Shown here: positions 1 through 8,223 of the stretch, in pieces
How the letters are laid out: each line of letters starts with the position of its first letter
Numbering within the stretch: position 1 is the stretch's first letter
Source: DASRDB01 sp035652815
Lineage (GTDB): Bacteria; Chloroflexota; Ktedonobacteria; Ktedonobacterales; Ktedonobacteraceae
DNA: 64,000 bases
NCBI GenBank assembly: GCA_035652815.1
Contig: DASRDB010000017.1
Span: 62,001-126,000 of the forward strand
Reading direction: 5' to 3'
Translations under genes and position numbers: made by a program
Notes under the pieces: model-generated
Told to the model about the DNA's origin: nothing
Database searches by the model: none
Seen by the model: the letters and a program-made list of their open reading frames with translations, nothing else

Positions 1-540
1 ATGCAGCTCTCGCGTCGCGAGATTCGGGAGCGAGTGCTGCATGCTCTGGATATGGTCGGACTGCCACCTCACCAGTTCGCGCAGCGCAGCCCCTTTGATT
101 TGAGTGGCGGTCAAAAGCGCCGCGTGGCCCTGGCTGGTGTCCTCGCCATGTCTCCCAAAGTGCTGATTCTCGATGAACCCACTGTAGGACTCGATGCCGA
201 AGGTCGCGCTGAATTCTACTCCTATCTCAAACGCATTCAAGATGAAGGTGTCACCATCGTACTCGTCTCGCATGACATGGCCGAGGTTGCCACCCTGGCT
301 GACCGTCTTTTTGTTCTGCATAACGGGCTGCTTGTGATGCAAGGCGAGCCGCGCTCCCTCTTCTCGCAAAGTGAGCGGCTTGGTCAATATGGCCTGGCAA
401 CGCCACCGCTCAGCGAACTGCTCTCGCTTTTACGAACCCATGGCATGGCAATACCTGCACATGCGTTCACCCTGGATGAAGCGTTTGCGGCCATTTCGAG
501 CCTTCATAAACTCACAGAAAGAGGTGAGCGGCATGTTTGA
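1..540 (+). CDS. ECF transporter ATP-binding protein (3' part, cut by window edge)
   Basis: C-terminal 179 residues of an ABC ATPase of the energy-coupling-factor (ECF) type, which powers uptake of vitamins or metal ions at the inner face of the membrane. Visible are the signature LSGGQKRR (about residue 34), Walker B VLILDEPTVGLD (about 54) and the H-loop SHD (about 91). The Walker A loop and the first strands are missing, so the true start lies left of the window and the ATG at position 1 is probably internal. The stop overlaps the start of the next gene (EcfT) by 8 bases, as is usual for ecfA-ecfT pairs. The substrate-binding S component is not visible, so the substrate is unknown. Confidence 0.9.
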   Translation: MQLSRREIRERVLHALDMVGLPPHQFAQRSPFDLSGGQKRRVALAGVLAMSPKVLILDEPTVGLDAEGRAEFYSYLKRIQDEGVTIVLVSHDMAEVATLADRLFVLHNGLLVMQGEPRSLFSQSERLGQYGLATPPLSELLSLLRTHGMAIPAHAFTLDEAFAAISSLHKLTERGERHV

Positions 541-1570
541 CGCGCTTCCGATCGGCACATATTATCCTGGAAATAGCCTGCTACATCGCTTGCAATCCAG
601 GACAAAGCTCCTCGTCATATTCTGGCTCGCGATATTCTTCATTCTTGCCAATCACCATTTCTGGCACTTCGCGCCCTATATTCTGGCTGCTGGCCTGCTG
701 GTAGTGAGTATTGCGCTTTCCCGCATCTCTCCACGTTTTTTGTGGAGACGTATGTGGCTGCTGATTGTCCTGGTTATCATCGGAGTGATCCCCACGCTCT
801 TCTTTCCTACCGACCAGGGAGGTAAGGTATTAACCACCCTCGGACCATTTCCAGTATCCTTAAATGTCCTGCGCCTGAGCATTGTCGTTTACAGTGCATT
901 GCTCCTCTGTCTCCTGTTCTCCCTCCATTTGCCATTCCAATCTATACAAACCCTCAGACGTAAGAGCTGGTTTCGCATCCTTCGCTTCATGCTCATCCTA
1001 TTGGAAATAGTCGCGCTGATCTTTCTCTGGGTGACACGCAGGCAGCCCCTTCACGGCAACCTGCCGCTTGGGCCGCTGGTCATTACCTACGACGGTGTAT
1101 GGATAGAAATCACGCTGTTCGTCGTTTTCCTGATCCTGTACACCTTCTCGCTGCTACTAACGCTGACTACCAGCCCTATCGCGCTCATTGAGGGGCTGAC
1201 CATACTTCTGACACCATTACGCAAACTGAGACTACCGGTAGATGATTTCGCCCTGATGCTGCTCATCGCGCTGCGCTTCATCCCCACTTTGCTTGAAGAG
1301 GTTGAATTGCTGCTCAAAGCCCAAATGGCGCGTGGGGCCAGCTTTACACACGGCAGCCTGCGCGAACGCCTGCAAAGCCTGACCTCGCTCTTCCTTCCTT
1401 TCATCGAAGGCACGCTCCGGCGCGCTGCCGACCTGGCAACCGCTCTGGAAGCGCGTGGGTACGAGGTTGAGGAACATAAGACCTTCTTGCATGAAACGGG
1501 CTTTGGAATAGCTGATTATACCGTTATGATTGCTGTCGCGATAATTACGCTCGTGACGCTATTTATTTGA
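533..1570 (+). CDS. ecfT: ECF transporter transmembrane protein EcfT
   Basis: Energy-coupling membrane subunit (345 aa) that links the ATPases to a substrate-specific S protein. Several hydrophobic helices fill the protein, and the two short Ala-Arg-Gly coupling motifs typical of EcfT are present: MARGASF at about residue 265 and EARGYE at about 306, which fit into grooves of the ATPases. I chose ATG 533 because a GAGGTG ribosome site lies just upstream and the ATG overlaps the end of the ATPase gene; the same frame is open upstream to 371, but that part is out-of-frame ATPase sequence. It is somewhat longer than common EcfT proteins, with a central insertion around residues 140-190. Substrate unknown. 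Confidence 0.9.
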   Translation: MFDALPIGTYYPGNSLLHRLQSRTKLLVIFWLAIFFILANHHFWHFAPYILAAGLLVVSIALSRISPRFLWRRMWLLIVLVIIGVIPTLFFPTDQGGKVLTTLGPFPVSLNVLRLSIVVYSALLLCLLFSLHLPFQSIQTLRRKSWFRILRFMLILLEIVALIFLWVTRRQPLHGNLPLGPLVITYDGVWIEITLFVVFLILYTFSLLLTLTTSPIALIEGLTILLTPLRKLRLPVDDFALMLLIALRFIPTLLEEVELLLKAQMARGASFTHGSLRERLQSLTSLFLPFIEGTLRRAADLATALEARGYEVEEHKTFLHETGFGIADYTVMIAVAIITLVTLFI

Positions 1571-1692
1571 GGACAGGTCACTTACTACACAGCAAAAAAA
1601 GGCTTTTGTCTCAAAGAAACTGATTGTCAGAACGCAGCGATTATGATATGCTTGTCAAACGAAAACTAGTTAGCGTGCGGAATAAATAAAAA

Positions 1693-4020
1693 TTGGGTAA
1701 CGAAGGACAGCCTCCACAGGAAGGACAACAACAACAATCATATTATGGCTGGCAATACGACCAGGATGCTCCTGGACCGGTTGCGCAGCAGTCTCCGGTT
1801 GTCCCACAGGGACAACCGCCTTCCTATCCACCGCAGATGCCAGGTGGCCCTCCACCGGTACCACCTCAGCAGGCGCTCCCGCCGCAACAGGCTCCTCGTT
1901 TCCAGCAGCCGGTGCAGGACATGGGTACCTCGCTCGGCATTACGCAGGGGATGGAATTCCAATACTTCAACGCTCCCCAGCCATCGCAGCCACTCCCGGT
2001 ATTGCGACAGCAGCGACTTCAGCAGTTGCGTGAGGAGCGCATGCGTCGCCAGCAGCGCCGTATGAAACCAGATATGAAAAGTTTGCTGGCTCACAGGAGT
2101 AAGCAGGCTTCAAATATTGCTGTTCCGCCCCAGGTTGGCCCGGCGCAAAGCTGGCATCCCAACCAGAATATTCCCGGGCCACAGGTGCCGCCAGAAATGT
2201 CGCCCCTCGTGGCTATTCCACCAGCTGAGATGTCACCCAGGAGGTCAGCAAACCTGCCACCTATTATGCCGCCAGGCCCGCCTGAGCCTCCTGCTACTGT
2301 GAACGAAGCTCTGCAACCTGCTTCTCAGGTATCGCAGGACACGGGCATGATTCAGAAGGCACGAATCGGCAGGGCGGCGCTTATTCTTACAGGCTCATTC
2401 ATCGCCAGCCGCATTCTGGGTCTGCTGCGTACCTCCATGTTTGCCTATGTCTTTGGTACCTCGGCTACCTCTGACGCATTCTTGCAGGCATTTCTTGTGC
2501 CCGACCTCATCTTTAATATCGTGGCAGGAGGCGCGCTCAGTTCAGCATTTATTCCTGTATTTACTCATTACATGATTGGCGAGCGCGACGAGAAAACGGC
2601 CTGGCACGTGGCCAGTGCGGCATTGAACCTGGCTATTGCGATCATGATGGCGCTTGCCCTGCTCGCCATTATCCTGGCTCCCTGGATCGTGCCGCTCTAT
2701 AACCCGGATGTGCATGATCCAAACGAGATCAACCTCATCATCTCGCTGTCGCGCATCATGTTCTTGCAATCCATCCTGCTGGGTGGAGGGGTCATCGTTA
2801 CCTCCATCCTGAACGCCAAGCAGAACTTCTTGCAACCGGCCATCGGCACAGTCCTCTATAACGTCGGACTGATTGGTGGCCTTATTCCGGGCATTGTGCT
2901 GGTTGCCCATCGTACAGGCGTGAGCGAGACAACTGCTGTATATTTCGCAACCTGGGGCGTAGTCGCCGGAGCTTTTCTACAGGTAGTAGTGCAGGTACCT
3001 GCCCTCATCAAAACAGGCATGCGTTACACCTTCTCGCTTGATTATCATCATCCCGGCGTTATCCAAATTGGACGCCAGATGGTGCCGCGCATAATTAATG
3101 CTGCCATGCTCTACATCTCCATTTTTGTTGATCGCAGCCTGATCTTGCTTATTGCCGCCAGCATCGGCATTACCGCCACCAATGGCTACATCACACAGTA
3201 CTATCAGGCGCTCCAGCTTGTGCTGCTTCCGCTTGGTATTTTCGGCATGGCTATATCGACGGCTGCCTTCCCCACAATGGCTGAAAATGTGACTCGTGGC
3301 CGTTTCGATCGCGTGCGTAACATTATTCAAGATACCCTGCGCACAATCCTGTTTATGTCCATCCCGTCGAGCATCGGCCTGATTGTTCTGGGGCTTCCCA
3401 TTATCCAGGCCCTGCTGGAACATGGCGCATACAGCCTCCAGAGTGCGCAAAACACGGCTGTTCCTCTGGCTTTCTTCGCGCTTGGATTGGCGGGACTGGC
3501 AGCAGTCGAAATTCTGACGCGCTCCTTCTATGCCATGCGCGATAGCGTCACGCCCGTAATTATCAGCGTCGCCCAATTTATTCTCAAAATTGCCTTAAGC
3601 CTGCTGTTTATCCAAAGCGCGGTCTTTGGTATTCAGTGGGGCCTGGGCGCGCTGGCCTGCGCGACCTCCATCGCAGGATTATTGGAAGCAGGTGCGCTCC
3701 TTTGGATGCTTCAGCAGCGTATCGGTGGATTGGAATTGCGCATGCTGGGAACCTTCGCGGGAAAGGTTATGATGGCATCGCTAGTGATGGGCCTCGGCCT
3801 GCTGATTGTGCGTTTTCTCCTGGATATCATCATCAACACAACGAGCGCGCAAGCATTAGGTTTCGGAGGCACTATCGAGGCGTTCATCAAACTGCTTATA
3901 GAGCTGGCGGTAGGAGTCGTAGTTTACATTCGCACAACGCGCATTCTGGGCATCGAAGACTTCTGGAAACAGGGGCCAATCAAGCGCGTGCTGGAGAGAT
4001 TTCGTCTCTCCTGGCTCTAG
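1693..4020 (+). CDS. murJ: MurJ/MviN lipid II flippase with long Pro/Gln-rich N-terminal region
   Basis: Predicted lipid II flippase for peptidoglycan synthesis, acting in the cytoplasmic membrane. Residues 1 to about 218 are low-complexity, rich in Pro, Gln and Met, with no membrane segments. From about residue 220 (RIGRAALILTGSFIASR) the MviN/MurJ fold begins and runs to the end, with the typical arginine-rich first helix (SRILGLLRTSMFAYVFG) and about 14 hydrophobic helices. Total 775 aa, against roughly 500-550 for ordinary MurJ. The start is uncertain: TTG 1693 directly follows an in-frame TAA (1687-1689) and has no good ribosome site; internal ATG codons at 1921 and 1951 are alternatives. 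The Pro-rich head resembles those on other envelope proteins in this window (see the LCP protein). Confidence 0.88.
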   Translation: MGNEGQPPQEGQQQQSYYGWQYDQDAPGPVAQQSPVVPQGQPPSYPPQMPGGPPPVPPQQALPPQQAPRFQQPVQDMGTSLGITQGMEFQYFNAPQPSQPLPVLRQQRLQQLREERMRRQQRRMKPDMKSLLAHRSKQASNIAVPPQVGPAQSWHPNQNIPGPQVPPEMSPLVAIPPAEMSPRRSANLPPIMPPGPPEPPATVNEALQPASQVSQDTGMIQKARIGRAALILTGSFIASRILGLLRTSMFAYVFGTSATSDAFLQAFLVPDLIFNIVAGGALSSAFIPVFTHYMIGERDEKTAWHVASAALNLAIAIMMALALLAIILAPWIVPLYNPDVHDPNEINLIISLSRIMFLQSILLGGGVIVTSILNAKQNFLQPAIGTVLYNVGLIGGLIPGIVLVAHRTGVSETTAVYFATWGVVAGAFLQVVVQVPALIKTGMRYTFSLDYHHPGVIQIGRQMVPRIINAAMLYISIFVDRSLILLIAASIGITATNGYITQYYQALQLVLLPLGIFGMAISTAAFPTMAENVTRGRFDRVRNIIQDTLRTILFMSIPSSIGLIVLGLPIIQALLEHGAYSLQSAQNTAVPLAFFALGLAGLAAVEILTRSFYAMRDSVTPVIISVAQFILKIALSLLFIQSAVFGIQWGLGALACATSIAGLLEAGALLWMLQQRIGGLELRMLGTFAGKVMMASLVMGLGLLIVRFLLDIIINTTSAQALGFGGTIEAFIKLLIELAVGVVVYIRTTRILGIEDFWKQGPIKRVLERFRLSWL

Positions 4021-4036
4021 GCCCCTACCTCGCAAC

Positions 4037-4363
4037 CTAACCCTTTGTTTTATCTTCCGCGTCCTCTCCTTTTTCGGCGTTATCAACGATATCGCCACTG
4101 CGGAAGAGGATGTTTTGCGCCGCTACCCGCCATTTAGGTGTGCGGCGCAGCAAGAATTCAAGGTCCATCGAAAAATGCAGGAATTCTTCCTCCTGCGCGT
4201 GCGCCATGATTTTCCGCGCATCCGGGTCCTTCTCCACCGCCAGACGCTGCTCATACCATCCTATCGCTTCGCATTCCTCCTGCAAGGAGGCAATGATGCG
4301 GGCGAAGGTACGTGTTTCCTCTGAAAGTTCATTTGCTGGCTCGTGATATTGCTGAAACCCCAT
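4037..4363 (-). CDS. Encapsulated-ferritin-like protein (EncFtn family)
   Basis: A 108-residue two-helix ferritin-like protein. The first helix has EECEAIGWYEQR (about 29-40) and the second AHAQEEEFLHFSMDLEFLLR (about 54-73). By comparison with the Rhodospirillum rubrum encapsulated ferritin, E30, E32, W36, Y37, E60 and H63 correspond to the ferroxidase-site residues. Such proteins oxidise Fe(II) and normally work inside an encapsulin shell. I chose ATG 4363 because GAAAGGAAAC precedes it by a good distance; an in-frame upstream ATG at 4408 has no such site. The C-terminus is acidic and Lys-rich and I do not see a classical encapsulin-loading peptide. No encapsulin gene lies in the window. 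It converges on murJ with a 16-bp gap. Confidence 0.8.
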   Translation of the reverse strand: MGFQQYHEPANELSEETRTFARIIASLQEECEAIGWYEQRLAVEKDPDARKIMAHAQEEEFLHFSMDLEFLLRRTPKWRVAAQNILFRSGDIVDNAEKGEDAEDKTKG

Positions 4364-4736
4364 CCGATTGTTTCCTTTCAATAAGCATAGATAAGCGGTA
4401 TTCTCCAATAAAACTATAGAGCGTAATCGCGCGCCATTTCAAACACAGCCTTACGTATGAAGCTCTACAATATATGGGGAGACTCGCCCCCTGTCATCCT
4501 TCGCTGCGCTCAGGACGACAGCTTGAATAGACCCTCTTTCTTTGTAAAACTTCATAAAGAAGGCAACGAAAGCAGGGGCAAAGTAACAAGCTTGAACGAT
4601 AAGAGTAATCATCGTTTCATGAAAAATTTCCAATGCTTTTCCAATTGAGCTTCAATGTACCAATGCTATCTTTGTTCATGTGAAGAGGAAAACCTCACAG
4701 AAAACAAAGAAACATTCAAAAGGAGAATTACAAGAA
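4364..4736. other. Intergenic region with a repeat remnant
   Basis: No convincing gene. It holds the divergent control regions of the ferritin-like and stress-protein genes. A 24-bp half of the palindromic repeat family seen elsewhere in the window lies at 4496-4519 with one substitution. A possible promoter for the downstream gene is TTGAGC (4645-4650), 16 bases, TATCTT (4667-4672); this is weak. Confidence 0.5.
4496..4519 (-). repeat. Solo half of the palindromic repeat family
   Basis: Matches the right arm of the repeat found at 9014-9150, 24263-24400 and 44993-45126 except for one base (GGACGAC instead of GGATGAC). The left arm and the 33-bp loop are absent. The preceding bases (gactcgccccctgtc) resemble the flank of the full copies, so this looks like an internally deleted copy. 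Confidence 0.7.
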
Positions 4737-5153
4737 ATGAATACTACCATGACACTTAATACAACGGCTGAAGGATTGGCTCTCACATCCACGCGGGCGC
4801 TTACCACAACTTCTTTTCCACGGAAATATGTCCATAGCGCATTTAACAATCGGCAAGATGCTTTGCAAGCAGTTGGGGCATTGCGCCAGGCTGGCTTCGA
4901 CGGCCGAGATATATACCTGCTAAGCTACAGGGATTACGAGGACGCGCTCGGGCGGGGACAGGGCTTTTTCAGCTCCCTCACCTCGACCGATCTGGATGTC
5001 TACCTGGACGCAGCGCGTCGTGGCAACCTCATTCTCGCGATCCGGCTGGCAAACTATGGGCAGGTGGAGCAGGTACGCGATCTGCTCGCCCCTCATCGCG
5101 CTCACCTGGTGCGCTATGTCGATGCCTGGACGGTGGCGCATCTGCTGCCATAG
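4737..5153 (+). CDS. YflT-type general stress protein domain protein
   Basis: A 138-residue soluble protein. The first 40 residues are Thr/Ser/Leu-rich; the rest matches the general stress protein 17M (YflT) domain: a start like YVHSAFNNRQDALQAVGALR, then an alternating helix/strand pattern with FDGRDIYLLS and a C-terminal segment HLVRYVDAWTVAHLL. These small domains resemble ferredoxin-like folds and are often stress-induced in Bacillus; a biochemical role is not known. ATG 4737 was chosen because AGGAGA (4721-4726) stands 10 bases upstream; an upstream in-frame start at 4680 has none. It converges on the pseudokinase gene with 12 bp between the stops. Confidence 0.75.
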   Translation: MNTTMTLNTTAEGLALTSTRALTTTSFPRKYVHSAFNNRQDALQAVGALRQAGFDGRDIYLLSYRDYEDALGRGQGFFSSLTSTDLDVYLDAARRGNLILAIRLANYGQVEQVRDLLAPHRAHLVRYVDAWTVAHLLP

Positions 5154-5165
5154 GTAGACTGGCCC

Positions 5166-6566
5166 TTACTGCCTGTTACCCGGTATGTCCTTCATTCCAG
5201 GCACCTTGAACACCATTCGCACCGAGCCAAAATGAAGGACATCGCCATGCTGGAGCAATTCCGCCTTCAATGGAGTCAAGGTCAGCTCGCCCAGGCGAGT
5301 CTTGTTGCGACTCTTGAGATCTTCAATATAGAAAAAGGTCTTCTCGTAGCGAATACGCGCATGCTGGCGTGAAACGGTCATATTTGGATCAATAGGCGTG
5401 AGATCGATTTCAGGTCGCAGGCCACGCTTTGGGTCAACACGCCCCACGATCACGTATTTGTCCTTGATGGGAAAACGTCGCGGCTCCTCGCCTTCTTTCT
5501 CAAAATAGAGGTAGGCCAGTACACCTTCCTCCTGTGGGACGAGAGGAGCGCTCTTTGGAGGCTGCCGCCTTACCGTCTTCTCGCCATCGATGAGCGTATC
5601 GTGGAGCGTCAGGTCGTCCTCTTGCGGCAATGAGACCATTTCGGTAGTGTGACCGCCACCGGGAATGCCAGGAAGAGAACCTGCAGGAGGCGTGAAGGAC
5701 GCCCCTGCTAACTGCCCTGATTTGACGAGGGGAACGGTCTCCAGAGCCTTTAAAAGCGCGGCAGCATTTGGGAAACGACGCGCAGGGTCTTTGGCGAGAG
5801 CCTGCTCTAGAAGCGCCTGTAAGACAGGAGGTGTATCATGCCGGAACTGCGCTATTAGTGGTAATGGGCTGGTACTCTGCATTACGCCTGTTTCGGCAGA
5901 GGTGCGACCCACAAATGGCACACGGCCAGTTATCATTTCAAATAGGACCAGGCCCAGTTGATAAACGTCTGTCCACGGGCCAATTGGGCCGTTCTGAATA
6001 CACTCAGGAGCCACATAGCGCGGGTCAAGATAGGCAATGTCATCTATATATTGCCCAGGCGCAAAGCCAAGCTGGCGAAGCAATGTGCGTTGCCCAACAT
6101 CATCGATCTGCACGCGGTCTGTCATCCCAATGATATCTACTGTCACCAGTTGCGGCCGTAAATCGGTATCGACAATCCCCTGTGTTTGCAAGGCTACCAA
6201 CCCGCGAGCGAGCTGTTGCGCCAGATCTACCGCTCGCGACATATCAATATTGTCGTTGTCCATGACATAGCGCAGGGTGACACCGCGTGGGGGATCGGTC
6301 GCGATGTACACGCGATCATTCTCGATACCAAAGTCATACACATGAATCACATTCTGTGATTGCACCTGTCTTCGGCGTTCTAGTGGCTGAAGCAAACGCT
6401 GTGCCGCGTCATCGCCCATCATCGGAGGCAACTCTAATACGAGCAGTCCCACTACATCGCCCGTATTGCGATTGTAGCCGGTATAGCTGTTCACCAGCGG
6501 ACTCGAAGCGATAAGCTGCCCTACCTGGTACACACCACCAATCAGACGAGGACTGCGCTGCGACAT
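5166..6566 (-). CDS. Protein kinase-like protein (probable pseudokinase) with C-terminal FHA domain
   Basis: 466 aa. Residues about 10-280 have a Ser/Thr kinase fold: YVAPE (184-188), TDVYQLGLVLFEMITGRVPF (199-218) and a final helix with RRFPNAAALLKALE. The catalytic parts are degraded: the glycine loop is GQLIASSPLVNSY, no lysine is visible in the expected strand (VVGLLVLELP), the HRDLKPxN loop reads TDLRPQL (134-140) and DFG reads DVG (156-158). This suggests a non-catalytic or unusual kinase. A linker leads to an FHA domain (about 360-460) with VGR, SRQHARI and a late Asn, which binds phosphothreonine. The ribosome site AGGAGG fixes ATG 6566. Likely a phospho-signalling scaffold. Confidence 0.82.
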   Translation of the reverse strand: MSQRSPRLIGGVYQVGQLIASSPLVNSYTGYNRNTGDVVGLLVLELPPMMGDDAAQRLLQPLERRRQVQSQNVIHVYDFGIENDRVYIATDPPRGVTLRYVMDNDNIDMSRAVDLAQQLARGLVALQTQGIVDTDLRPQLVTVDIIGMTDRVQIDDVGQRTLLRQLGFAPGQYIDDIAYLDPRYVAPECIQNGPIGPWTDVYQLGLVLFEMITGRVPFVGRTSAETGVMQSTSPLPLIAQFRHDTPPVLQALLEQALAKDPARRFPNAAALLKALETVPLVKSGQLAGASFTPPAGSLPGIPGGGHTTEMVSLPQEDDLTLHDTLIDGEKTVRRQPPKSAPLVPQEEGVLAYLYFEKEGEEPRRFPIKDKYVIVGRVDPKRGLRPEIDLTPIDPNMTVSRQHARIRYEKTFFYIEDLKSRNKTRLGELTLTPLKAELLQHGDVLHFGSVRMVFKVPGMKDIPGNRQ

Positions 6567-6704
6567 ACGTGCTTGCCTCCTGTTCAGGAAGGAGTTTTCA
6601 CTGGCAGAGCAGGTCCGGAAACCCTTTCAGTGAGCCTGTCCAATTGCCAGCCAGTGCTGAGAAGCATCTTGTTGATAGCTTACCACAACAAGCGCCTGCT
6701 GTCA

Positions 6705-8045
6705 TCAATTATAAAGTTGCTGTTTAATAAAGTCCTTGATGAGTTGCCAGTCATCATTTCTTGGTAAGAGGATGTACTGACCACCAGCAGACGAATCCAT
6801 CAGCACGTTATAGTTCGCCAGACCAAAGCGGTGCGCGTTATTCAAGTCCATCTTCAAAGCAAACTGGGCAAGGTCTGCCAGCGAGAGATTTGAATAGAGG
6901 GTACCCTTTAGCGCATCAAGTGCACCATACAGGCTGAACCAGGTGTGCCAGTCCTTCAATTTCGCCAGTGCCGACTTCATAATGAGTTGCTGGCGCGCCG
7001 AGCGCGCAAAATCTGTTCCCTCGGCTGGATTATCTGTGACGTAGCGCGCGCGAGCATATACGATGGCGGTTGCGCCATCCATATGCTGCATCCCCTTGTT
7101 GAAATGCACCGTAATCCAGCTTGCATTGATACTCGGATCATCATTCTTGGGATAGCGGGCAGTAAAGGCATCGGGCACATTCACATCCACACCGCCAATC
7201 GCATCGATAAACTTGCGAAATCCCGCGAAGTTAATGGTCATCCAGTATTTCACATCCAATCCCGTCACCAGCGACACCTTTTGCACAAGGGCATCACCGC
7301 CCGCGACCGGGTTCGCGTTGCTATTCGAAGCAAGCGTATAAATGGAATTAATCTTGGTATAGTTACCTGAGTTCGGCGGATATTGCACCCAGAGATCACG
7401 TGGTATTGAGATCAGCGTGGTATGATGGCTTTGTGGCAGTAAACTCATCAACACCAGCGAATCGGTCAGGTATGCTCCATCATGACCTGCCCCCCCATAG
7501 CCCATTATCAAAATGTTGACGCGGTCGCTCGTTCCCATGTAACTGGTTTGCGTACTTAAAGGCGACTGCGTAGAAATGGCCGAGCCAAAAGCCAGCACCT
7601 TCTGCAGGGTAGTAAACGCGAAACCGAGCAGAATAATCAGAAGCAAGAGTGCGCCGAGGCAACCTATCATACATCCTCGTCTGCGACCTGGCCTGCCAGG
7701 GCGTGTAGGGGAAGGCTGCGATGGGTCAGCGTTGCCGATTACGAGCGGGGGTTGCGCAGGATACGATTGCGGAACAGCAGGAGGAGGTGGCCCGGGCGAA
7801 TAAGACGAGGGGCCATATCGCTGTTCATTGGCAGAAGACGCATAAGCACCTTGCGAGTTAGCTGGAGTTATAGGAGTATACTGGTACGGTCGGCGTGCCG
7901 ATCGATTTGCTGGAGGCACTGGCGATTGGCTATTATCAACCTGCACCTCACTTCCATACACAGGTTGCGTTACGACTCGTCCGCATTTTCCGCAGAAACT
8001 GGCATCTTCGGGAAGGTCTGCTCCACAGAATTTACAATAGCGCAT
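6705..8045 (-). CDS. LytR-CpsA-Psr (LCP) family protein with N-terminal zinc ribbon
   Basis: 446 aa. The N-terminus is a zinc ribbon (C4, C7, C18, C21), followed by a Pro/Ser/Tyr-rich linker (about 30-120), a membrane helix (about 126-146) and an extracellular LCP domain (about 170-420). LCP motifs are clear: DRVNILIMGYGG, TDSLVLMSL, SIPRDLWVQ, INFAGFRKFIDAIGGVDV, and YARARY near the end of the domain. LCP enzymes transfer polyprenyl-phosphate-linked glycopolymers to the cell wall. The cytoplasmic zinc ribbon and Pro-rich linker are unusual for LCP proteins and suggest an internal partner. ATG 8045 has AGAGG 8-10 bases upstream. It follows no close partner; the pseudokinase gene lies 138 bp downstream on the same strand. 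Confidence 0.88.
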   Translation of the reverse strand: MRYCKFCGADLPEDASFCGKCGRVVTQPVYGSEVQVDNSQSPVPPANRSARRPYQYTPITPANSQGAYASSANEQRYGPSSYSPGPPPPAVPQSYPAQPPLVIGNADPSQPSPTRPGRPGRRRGCMIGCLGALLLLIILLGFAFTTLQKVLAFGSAISTQSPLSTQTSYMGTSDRVNILIMGYGGAGHDGAYLTDSLVLMSLLPQSHHTTLISIPRDLWVQYPPNSGNYTKINSIYTLASNSNANPVAGGDALVQKVSLVTGLDVKYWMTINFAGFRKFIDAIGGVDVNVPDAFTARYPKNDDPSINASWITVHFNKGMQHMDGATAIVYARARYVTDNPAEGTDFARSARQQLIMKSALAKLKDWHTWFSLYGALDALKGTLYSNLSLADLAQFALKMDLNNAHRFGLANYNVLMDSSAGGQYILLPRNDDWQLIKDFIKQQLYN

Positions 8046-8155
8046 TGTGCATTTCCTCTATCATCTTCGTTTTTGTTGTATCATCCTCGTACCACCATCT
8101 GAAATTCGATGGCCCCTGCTCCACCAGATCAAATTAATCCATTGTCTGCATAAAA

Positions 8156-8198
8156 AAACATCCTGATATTCTACTATACAGAACGAATCAGGATGTTT
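8156..8198 (-). terminator. Intrinsic terminator of the cox/xdhC accessory operon
   Basis: A perfect 12-bp inverted repeat (8156-8167 with 8187-8198) is followed, on the minus strand, by seven T residues. It lies 25 bp past the stop of the last operon gene, which is where a terminator is expected. Confidence 0.75.
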
Positions 8199-8223
8199 GA
8201 AGTTTCAACAGCTACTGTAGTGG

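Noticed and set aside
371..532. Upstream in-frame extension of the EcfT gene
   Set aside because: It overlaps the ATPase gene in another frame, has no ribosome site, and EcfT similarity begins after ATG 533.
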